This document shows, piece by piece, positions 1-5,045 of a stretch of 5,753 bases of DNA. Under the pieces are notes generated by a model. That model had not been told where the DNA came from, did not search any database, and worked only from the letters and a program-made list of their open reading frames with translations. Each line of letters begins with the position of its first letter. Within the stretch, counting starts at the first letter, position 1. The stretch is from Candidatus Sumerlaeota bacterium (GTDB lineage: Bacteria > Sumerlaeota > T1SED10-198M), in assembly GCA_003554345.1 (NCBI GenBank), contig PWGE01000363.1:1-5753 (forward strand), written 5' to 3'. The translations under genes and the position numbers were made by a program.

Positions 1-302
1 CTCAGCAGACCCTTATCAATCCAACTGTTATCGGATTAAATGACTTTTTGTCCATGTTACCACGACGAAGACATATTTATTTTACGGGACCAGGCAGCAT
101 TCAAAACAACACATTCATAAAAAAGCAACTGAGGGAATATGCCCATTTTGTGGGAGAAGAAACCTTTCTTCAGTTTATTCCAGCCCTGGCTTATCTGGGG
201 TATACTCATTATCAACAGAAAGATTTCACTGATATTATCACAGGTGAACCCCTGTATATCAGGCGTTCAGATGCAGAAATCGCGAAAGATTCACAATCAT
301 GA
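1..302 (+). CDS. tsaB: TsaB-like t6A37 threonylcarbamoyl-transferase complex subunit, C-terminal part
   Basis: The frame is open from base 3 to the TGA at 300-302 and has no start of its own that needs to be invoked, so this is the last ~99 residues of a gene that begins left of the window. TsaB is the inactive ASKHA-fold partner of TsaD; with TsaE it helps transfer threonylcarbamoyl from TsaC's product to A37 of ANN-decoding tRNAs in the cytoplasm. What supports the call is a glycine-rich turn (TGPGS) roughly two thirds before the end, a small-residue helix (PALAYLGY), and the C-terminal signature EPLYIRRSDAEIA, which matches the P-x-Y-(L/I)-R-x-(S/A)-(D/E)-A-E ending typical of TsaB. The N-terminal half, which would confirm it, is outside the window. 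The stop overlaps the next start (ATGA, 299-302), so the two genes are very probably co-transcribed and translationally coupled. Alternative: another ASKHA-family protein. Confidence 0.75.
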   Translation, partial: QQTLINPTVIGLNDFLSMLPRRRHIYFTGPGSIQNNTFIKKQLREYAHFVGEETFLQFIPALAYLGYTHYQQKDFTDIITGEPLYIRRSDAEIAKDSQS

Positions 303-865
303 GTCCTCATCACGTTTTTGTGGCCCTCCTTCATCATCCCGCATATGATAAAAACCGGCAAATTGTCACCACATCTATTACCAATTTCGATATTCATGAT
401 ATTTCCCGTACCTGCAGAACCTACGGTGTTGAAAAATTCTTCATTGTCCATCCCATGGAAAGCCAGAGGTTTTTTGCTCAACGTATTATTAAACACTGGC
501 AGGAAGGATTCGGCAGTACCTATAACACGACCAGACGGGAGGCTCTATCTATTATCGAAGTAACCCCTGATCTCAAAGAAATGCTGGACCGTATAAAATA
601 TCGATATGGCACCAACCCCCTTACAGTGGCAACATCAGCCCGCAAAACGTCAAAAGACATCTCCTTTACTTCATTGAAAAATGACATTCACTCTGAGAAG
701 GCTTCCTATCTGCTTTTACTGGGAACAGGCTGGGGTTTGCCTGACGAACTCATTGCAGGCTGTGATTATTTACTGGAACCCGTACAGGCAAACAGTGACT
801 TCAATCACCTATCCGTCAGAGCAGCTGCTGCTATAATGCTGGATCGTCTCCTTGGCAGTCGCTGA
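299..865 (+). CDS. SPOUT-type RNA methyltransferase (TM1570 / Methyltrn_RNA_4 family)
   Basis: This 188-residue protein has the usual length for the small family typified by Thermotoga TM1570, which has the alpha/beta-knot (SPOUT) fold and is thought to methylate RNA with S-adenosylmethionine; members are often encoded next to trmD. In the sequence, residues 6-12 (VFVALLH) form the first strand. Residues 24-44 carry a family-like block (TTSITNFDIHDISRTCRTYG) leading to the strand FFIVHP (47-52). Residues 147-158 (LLLLGTGWGLPD) look like the knot loop that binds the cofactor. The C-terminal segment FNHLSVRAAAAIMLDRLL (168-185) is the trefoil-knot helix region. The ATG start overlaps the upstream tsaB-like stop by four bases and has only a weak purine-rich stretch before it, consistent with coupled translation. 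The exact RNA target is unknown; annotating it as TrmD itself would be wrong, as it is shorter and lacks the TrmD C-terminal domain. Confidence 0.8.
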   Translation: MSPHHVFVALLHHPAYDKNRQIVTTSITNFDIHDISRTCRTYGVEKFFIVHPMESQRFFAQRIIKHWQEGFGSTYNTTRREALSIIEVTPDLKEMLDRIKYRYGTNPLTVATSARKTSKDISFTSLKNDIHSEKASYLLLLGTGWGLPDELIAGCDYLLEPVQANSDFNHLSVRAAAAIMLDRLLGSR

Positions 866-868
866 GTA

Positions 869-902
869 TTCAGTATAGAAAAACTATTTATCTGAAACTT
901 TT
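869..902 (+). terminator. Weak candidate terminator after the methyltransferase gene
   Basis: An imperfect inverted repeat begins four bases after the stop: TTCAG (869-873) pairs with CTGAA (892-896), and inside it ATAG (875-878) pairs with CTAT (884-887) around an AAAAA loop. A T-rich stretch (CTTTTATTT) follows. The stem is AT-rich and has unequal bulges, so it would be unstable; position is the main argument for it. Confidence 0.25.
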
Positions 903-904
903 AT

Positions 905-932
905 TTGCAAAATACAAATAGCCTTCTATAAT
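905..932 (+). promoter_or_regulatory. Sigma70-type promoter of the receiver-ATPase gene
   Basis: TTGCAA (905-910) and a consensus TATAAT (927-932) are separated by 16 bases. Transcription would begin near 939, leaving a leader of only about 27 bases before the ATG at 966. This separates the signalling gene from the modification operon upstream. Confidence 0.6.
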
Positions 933-965
933 ACACAAAGCCATAAGTCATTACATTTTAATACT

Positions 966-1913
966 ATGAATTCGCAATTTGACCGTATTTATAAAGTTCT
1001 TATTGTCGATGATGAACCATCTATCCTTTCCCTCTTTGAGCATCTTTTCGAAGATGAAAAATGGATTAAAATATTCACCTTTTCCAATCCTTTTCATGCT
1101 TTAAAGGAAGTTAAGTCCAATTCTTTCGACCTGGTCATCTCTGATATACAAATGCCTCAAATGATGGGTTACCAGTTCTTACAGGAAGTCAAAAAACTGA
1201 CTCCTTATTCCAGAACAGCCCTGATAACAGGTTATGACGTTGAGCAGTATATCCAGATAGCCTTAAAATATGGCATCACTAATATCATTACCAAAGATCA
1301 TACCTTTAATATTGATTGGGTGAAAACTTATATCTGGAACCTACTCACCCGCAATATCTTTGGACTGAAAAGCTATCTTCAAAAACACAGTGCCAGGGTA
1401 TTTCGCTTGAGAATCAATAATTCCTGCTACATTGAGTCGTTCATCGACGCTATTCATGAAGAATTAGATAAAAACGAAATAAAAGCAGATTTAAGACTTC
1501 CTGTAACAGAAATACTGACCAACGCCTTTCGACATCCTGCTCAAGATGCAGAAAATAACAAAAAAAAGGATCTCAAAAATAATCATATAACACTGGACCC
1601 TCATAAACAAATTTTTGTGGAATACGGATGGGATGATACCAAGGTAGGCATATCTGTGTCAGACCCCATGGGGGCCCTCAATAAGGAAGACATTCTTTAT
1701 CACCTTAAACGAAATACTACCATTGGTAAAGATGGACTTCCGGAAAACATCTATGATACCGAGGGACGCGGGCTTTTTTTGGTCTGGTATAATGTTGATC
1801 GAATGATTATTAATGTTGCTCCTTCTGAAAAAACCGAGGTTATCGTTCTTAATTTTTTTGAAAAATATAGAAGTAAGGGGAGATTGCACCCCCTTTTCAT
1901 AAATGAAATTTAA
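966..1913 (+). CDS. Response regulator receiver domain fused to a GHKL/RsbW-like ATPase domain
   Basis: This 315-residue cytoplasmic protein has two recognisable parts. Residues 10-125 are a CheY-like receiver: the acidic pair D15-D16, phosphoacceptor D60 in VISDIQMP, T88 and K110 are all present, although the proline that normally follows the lysine is aspartate. Residues ~145-300 resemble an anti-sigma/histidine-kinase-like ATPase. They contain an N box VTEILTNAFRHP (E182, N186), a G1-like SDPMG (D233, G236), and a strong G2-like EGRGLFLV (266-273) followed by a strand. A lysine/asparagine-rich stretch (197-214) lies between the N box and G1. There is no HisKA phosphoacceptor helix and no DNA-binding domain, so it should accept phosphate from a kinase encoded elsewhere and act through ATP binding or protein kinase activity, as RsbW/SpoIIAB proteins do on anti-anti-sigma factors. 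That role is inferred. No Shine-Dalgarno is visible before the ATG; no other start codon lies in frame between it and the promoter. Confidence 0.8.
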   Translation: MNSQFDRIYKVLIVDDEPSILSLFEHLFEDEKWIKIFTFSNPFHALKEVKSNSFDLVISDIQMPQMMGYQFLQEVKKLTPYSRTALITGYDVEQYIQIALKYGITNIITKDHTFNIDWVKTYIWNLLTRNIFGLKSYLQKHSARVFRLRINNSCYIESFIDAIHEELDKNEIKADLRLPVTEILTNAFRHPAQDAENNKKKDLKNNHITLDPHKQIFVEYGWDDTKVGISVSDPMGALNKEDILYHLKRNTTIGKDGLPENIYDTEGRGLFLVWYNVDRMIINVAPSEKTEVIVLNFFEKYRSKGRLHPLFINEI

Positions 1914-1940
1914 ATTTTACTTTTATATTAATAATATTTC

Positions 1941-1968
1941 TTGGGTTTGAAAAAATGCACGTTATAAT
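1941..1968 (+). promoter_or_regulatory. Sigma70-type promoter of the short TPR gene
   Basis: TTGGGT (1941-1946) and consensus TATAAT (1963-1968) are 16 bases apart. The 20 bases just upstream are almost pure A/T and include a 6+1+6 AT palindrome (1925-1937), which could act as an UP element. The predicted start point is near 1975, giving a ~36-base leader that contains the ribosome binding site at 1994-2000. Confidence 0.5.
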
Positions 1969-1993
1969 TTTAGTTGTATAAAGTCAAATAATC

Positions 1994-2000
1994 AAAGGAG
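1994..2000 (+). promoter_or_regulatory. Ribosome binding site that decides the start of the short TPR gene
   Basis: AAAGGAG ends one base before a GTG at 2002 and ten bases before the ATG at 2011. One base is too close for initiation, so the ATG is preferred even though the GTG gives the longer frame. Confidence 0.7.
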
Positions 2001-2010
2001 TGTGAAAAAG

Positions 2011-2724
2011 ATGAAACATTTTATTGCCGCATTGTTAACCATACTTTTCTTTATGGGTATTTCCCTCTCAGCTGATTCCGTGCATGATAATGCCCGGAAC
2101 TTATATGAGCAGGGTGAATACCAAGAGGCAATAGCCTTGTTGGAAGACCTGGACCCTCCCCTCGATTATAACAAACAGTACCTGTTGGGATTAAACTATT
2201 TCAGGGCAAGACAATATCACGAAGCAATAGAGGCACTTTCCACACTTCTTGATCGCACAGATGAATATCCTGGAGCCTATTTCTATCTCGCACGTTGCCA
2301 CTTAAATACCGGCGAACTTGAAGAAGCTAAAGAACACGCTCAAAAATCCCTCACTTATTTTCCCAACAGTGACTACTCCTATATAGTATTGGGAATCGTA
2401 TTGAATCAGAAAGGAGAAGAAGAGGAAGCCCGGGAAGCTCTGGAAAAAGCTGTAGAACTCAACCCTCGTAATGCATGGGGTAGAAACAACCTGGGTTTAT
2501 TGTTGATGAGAAAAGATTATAACGAAGATGCTCTTGAACATTTTAAAGCCGCCATAGAATATGACCCTGATAACGCTGTTTACTACAATAACCTTGGCAT
2601 AACCAATGAACGGTTGGGCAAATATGAGCAAGCTGTAGAAAGTTATGAAAAAGCTCTCGAATTACGGCCCGGTTTTTCCAGGGTGGAAAACAACCTGGAA
2701 CGGGTTCAGGATTTGCTGGAATAA
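2011..2724 (+). CDS. Exported tetratricopeptide-repeat protein
   Basis: Starting at the ATG chosen from the ribosome binding site gives 237 residues. The N terminus is a signal peptide: M-K-H, a hydrophobic core (residues 4-18, IAALLTILFFMGISL) and a likely signal peptidase I site after S-L-S-A (residue 21). No lipobox cysteine is seen, so a soluble periplasmic or surface-exposed protein is expected. The rest is a TPR solenoid: a first, degenerate unit (~24-50), then units at roughly 54-87, 88-120, 121-154, 155-188 and 189-222. The last three are close to consensus, with A-x-x-x-L-x-x-A-V-E-L-N-P and N-N-L-G-I-T-x-E-R-L-G-K-Y-E-x-A patterns. TPRs scaffold protein-protein contacts; no catalytic domain is present and the partner cannot be told. 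It has its own promoter and is followed by an independently promoted tRNA gene, so it is probably monocistronic. Confidence 0.85.
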   Translation: MKHFIAALLTILFFMGISLSADSVHDNARNLYEQGEYQEAIALLEDLDPPLDYNKQYLLGLNYFRARQYHEAIEALSTLLDRTDEYPGAYFYLARCHLNTGELEEAKEHAQKSLTYFPNSDYSYIVLGIVLNQKGEEEEAREALEKAVELNPRNAWGRNNLGLLLMRKDYNEDALEHFKAAIEYDPDNAVYYNNLGITNERLGKYEQAVESYEKALELRPGFSRVENNLERVQDLLE

Positions 2725-2758
2725 ACCGATTTTTCATGCTTTTCCGCAATTTCCATGT

Positions 2759-2786
2759 TTGACAAACAAATGATATCTGCTTAAAT
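2759..2786 (+). promoter_or_regulatory. Sigma70-type promoter of the tRNA-Ser gene
   Basis: A consensus TTGACA (2759-2764) is followed after 16 bases by TTAAAT (2781-2786). Initiation near 2793 would give a pre-tRNA with a leader of about eight bases for RNase P to remove. A 6-base inverted repeat, ATGATA (2770-2775) and TATCAT (2788-2793), brackets the -10 box. Confidence 0.6.
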
Positions 2787-2800
2787 GTATCATCTATTCA

Positions 2801-2889
2801 GGAGAGGTGTCCGAGTGGCTTAAGGAGCGCGCCTGGAGAGCGCGTGTGCACTCCGTGCACCCCGGGTTCGAATCCCGGCCTCTCCGCCA
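2801..2889 (+). tRNA. tRNA-Ser(GGA), class II with long variable arm, CCA encoded
   Basis: The cloverleaf can be folded by eye. Acceptor GGAGAGG (2801-2807) pairs with CCTCTCC (2879-2885), followed by discriminator G and genomic CCA (2887-2889). The anticodon stem is CGCGC/GCGCG around the loop CTGGAGA, placing anticodon GGA at 2835-2837, which reads UCC and UCU serine codons. The variable arm is a perfect 6-bp hairpin, GTGCAC-TCC-GTGCAC (2846-2860), as expected for a class II tRNA. The T arm is CCGGG-TTCGAAT-CCCGG (2862-2878). The G discriminator and long arm are the known seryl-tRNA synthetase identity elements. No clear hairpin terminator follows, only T-rich sequence. Confidence 0.97.
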
Positions 2890-3130
2890 TTCTTCATCCC
2901 GTTTTATCTTTTCTTTACTTTTACCTGTGATTCGTAATCTTTTTTTATAAAGTTATTTGCCTTTGCTTTCACTTACTCATACGCCAAAATCAGGATTTCC
3001 CTCTTCAGTGGATTACCCCCTTCCCCCTGATCTTAACATTTACTGAATGAACTCCTTGTGCCTTATTATGTTACCTTGCCCGTCCTTTCTTTCCAGGTGC
3101 CAATTTTTTTCAAATCATTGCAAATTTCAT
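2890..3130. other. Non-coding stretch between tRNA-Ser and the large TPR gene
   Basis: No credible reading frame lies here on either strand. The stretch just after the tRNA is pyrimidine-rich (runs of TTTT and CTTT). A weak TAAtCTTT/AAAGTTA stem (about 2936-2956) is the only hairpin and has no T tract after it, so it is not a convincing tRNA terminator. There is a C/T-rich block (about 3015-3030), and a TGCCAA half-site (3098-3103) that matches the inverted repeat in the downstream promoter. I see no duplicate of the tRNA 3' end, so no attachment site, and no integrase. Confidence 0.5.
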
Positions 3131-3159
3131 TTGGCATCTTTTAATAATGCCAGTATAAT
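3131..3159 (+). promoter_or_regulatory. Sigma70-type promoter of the large TPR gene
   Basis: TTGGCA (3131-3136) and consensus TATAAT (3154-3159) are an ideal 17 bases apart. The expected start point is near 3166, giving a leader of about 44 bases before the ATG at 3210. The spacer is largely occupied by an inverted repeat described separately. Confidence 0.6.
3132..3152. promoter_or_regulatory. Operator-like inverted repeat inside the promoter
   Basis: TGGCAT (3132-3137) and ATGCCA (3147-3152) are perfect reverse complements separated by nine A/T-rich bases. The repeat overlaps the -35 box and ends one base before the -10 box, where a dimeric repressor would block RNA polymerase. A third half-site, TGCCAA, lies 28 bases upstream (3098-3103). 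It lies before the predicted start point, so it would act as DNA, not as an RNA hairpin. The cognate regulator is not in the window. Confidence 0.4.
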
Positions 3160-3209
3160 ATAAGCAGAGGCCTGGTAATGAGCATTTCTTTTTCCGAGGC
3201 TGGTATCAT

Positions 3210-5045
3210 ATGGGTTATCGGGATATAATCCTTTGTTTAATGTGTCTCATTCTTCCCTTTTTGGTACATGGAGATGTTATTATTCTTGAAGATGGCAGAG
3301 AAATTGAAGGTATTATTGAGGAAAGTGATGATGAAGGTATTTTTATCAATACCGGACTGAGCGAGGTTTTTTTTTCTCACGACCAGATACAGGAAATTGA
3401 AAGAGTTCCTCCTGAAAAAGAGCTCCTTCAGAGAGGTAAAATTGCCTACCAGGGAAGGAATTACCGGGAGGCTTACCGCTATATTTCAGAAGCCCGGGAA
3501 AAAACTCCTGATTTAGAAGAAATTGATGAGCTTTACTCACACTACAAAGATTCGTATGTTTCATGGGGAAAGGAAGAAGCCCAAAGAGAACTTCGCTCCA
3601 TTGAACAACTCATCAACAATGAAGAATACTCCGAAGCGTTACAAGATCTGAAAAAACTACATGAAAAATTCGACGATATTGAAGAAATCCAGGAGTCTGT
3701 AAACGATAAAATAGTCGCTATACACCTGGAACGTTCACAAAATGCCATAGAACGCTATAATTTCTCCCGAGCTCTTTATCATGCACAGGAAGCAAGAAAA
3801 GTTCTGCCATATGACAATGAAATATATCAATTAAAACTACCACTGATGAGAAGAACTTCACAGCGCGCTTCAGACATAGAAAAGTATTTAAAGGAAATGG
3901 TGAATTATGACCCGGATAACTATGAATATGTCTATAACCTGGGGCGCCATTATTATGACAGAGAAAAATATGAACATTTCATCGATGTCTTTGACAACTT
4001 TTTTGAAAGACACGATATAAATCAATATGAAGAGGCCAGAGAATTATATGCTTACTCTCACTTTTCTGTTGGGGAAAGGAAGAAAGAAAACCAACCGGAC
4101 GAGGCTTTACAGCATTACAAGAAAGCATTAGAGTACAATCCTCAACTCACACGTTCTTTACTTCACATTGGAGAGATCTATTATCATTTGGACGATTATA
4201 TAGAAGCAAGACAATATTTAGAGAAAGCTTCAGAAACAATGGAGTCCAATCCACGTGTATTTTATCTCCTGGGAAACATTCTTACACAAAAAAGAGAATT
4301 CAATAAAGCCCGAGAACACCTTTCCAGGAGCATTAACCTTTCTGAGCATCAGAGAAAAGACAGGTTGCATTATGACTCTCTTATTACTTTAGCAGACCTG
4401 AATTTTACCGCCGGATTCAGGGAGGAAGCTATCAGAAATTCTGAAGAGGCTGTTGAGGTTAATCCCGACCGTTTTAGAGCCTACTATTGGTTGGGTAAAA
4501 GTTTAACAGCCACAGGTGACCTGGAAAAAGGAGAAGAAAAACTTCAGCAAGCACTACGACGTCGGCCTACCCATGAGCCCACTCTTCTGGCTCTTGCAGA
4601 AAACATGATGGAAACTCAAAACTACACGGGAGCACGCAACATGTTGCTTCAACTCCTGGAAGAAAATCCTGATAACGAAAACTATTACTTCAAATTAGGA
4701 GAAGTATATTATCAGCAGGGACAATATATTGCTGCTGAAACTCAATATCAAAGAGCCCTGGAACGAAAAAAAGATTTCATGGAAGCTTACCTGCGTCTTA
4801 TAGAAGTTTATCGGATGAGAAGGGATCCTCAAGAAGCTGTGGATATCGCTTATAAAGCTCTGGAAATAGAGCCCGAAAACAGCAGGATTTTTTTAAATCT
4901 GGGAATACTGTATCACACCACCCTGGAAGAATATGAGAAAGCACTGGACTACTATGAAAAATATTATGAAAGCGGCGGGACAGACCCGCAAGTCCAATCA
5001 TGGATACAGGAGTGCGAGGCACAATTGCGCAGAGCTGCGAGATGA
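3210..5045 (+). CDS. Large exported protein: N-terminal small beta domain plus ~12 TPR-like repeats
   Basis: This 611-residue protein starts at the ATG at 3210, preceded by GAGG (3196-3199) at ten bases. Residues 1-21 are a signal peptide with a hydrophobic core (6-18, IILCLMCLILPFL) and probable cleavage after V-H-G, so it should work in the periplasm or on the outer surface. Residues 22-65 form a compact beta-rich unit, DVIILEDGREIEGII then GIFINTG then VFFSHDQIQEIER. Its pattern of strand, D-G-x-x-I-x-G turn, strand and I-x-x-I is common at the N terminus of bacterial secreted proteins and looks like a small barrel. From about residue 70 to 590 the protein is helical TPR-like repeat; the early units (70-205) are charged and degenerate. 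Clear units lie near 237-270, 314-347, 348-381, 421-454, 489-522, 523-556 and 557-590. No enzyme motif is visible. A scaffold role in envelope assembly or motility is possible but not shown. It ends exactly against the convergent glycosyltransferase gene. Confidence 0.8.
   Translation: MGYRDIILCLMCLILPFLVHGDVIILEDGREIEGIIEESDDEGIFINTGLSEVFFSHDQIQEIERVPPEKELLQRGKIAYQGRNYREAYRYISEAREKTPDLEEIDELYSHYKDSYVSWGKEEAQRELRSIEQLINNEEYSEALQDLKKLHEKFDDIEEIQESVNDKIVAIHLERSQNAIERYNFSRALYHAQEARKVLPYDNEIYQLKLPLMRRTSQRASDIEKYLKEMVNYDPDNYEYVYNLGRHYYDREKYEHFIDVFDNFFERHDINQYEEARELYAYSHFSVGERKKENQPDEALQHYKKALEYNPQLTRSLLHIGEIYYHLDDYIEARQYLEKASETMESNPRVFYLLGNILTQKREFNKAREHLSRSINLSEHQRKDRLHYDSLITLADLNFTAGFREEAIRNSEEAVEVNPDRFRAYYWLGKSLTATGDLEKGEEKLQQALRRRPTHEPTLLALAENMMETQNYTGARNMLLQLLEENPDNENYYFKLGEVYYQQGQYIAAETQYQRALERKKDFMEAYLRLIEVYRMRRDPQEAVDIAYKALEIEPENSRIFLNLGILYHTTLEEYEKALDYYEKYYESGGTDPQVQSWIQECEAQLRRAAR

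Noticed and set aside
48-302. TTG at 48 as the start of a small 84-residue protein
   Set aside because: The frame is open back to base 3 and the C-terminal signature is TsaB-like, so this is the end of a longer gene.
212-496. Minus-strand and alternate-frame reading frames across the window (for example 212-496, 1659-1889, 3346-3564, 4798-5022 and 5333-5548)
   Set aside because: They all overlap well-supported genes, have composition unlike the real proteins, and show no recognisable motif; they are shadows of the coding strand.
2002-2010. GTG start at 2002 giving a 240-residue short TPR protein
   Set aside because: It lies one base from the AAAGGAG ribosome binding site, too close for initiation; the ATG at 2011 has normal spacing and still yields a full signal peptide.
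2801-3209. tRNA-Ser as an integration site for a mobile element
   Set aside because: No second copy of the tRNA 3' end and no integrase, recombinase or phage-like gene is present in the window.
4975-4989. GCGGG-ACAGA-CCCGC hairpin near the 3' end of the large TPR gene as a terminator
   Set aside because: The stem is only 5 bp, lies more than 50 bases before the stop codon and has no T tract after it.
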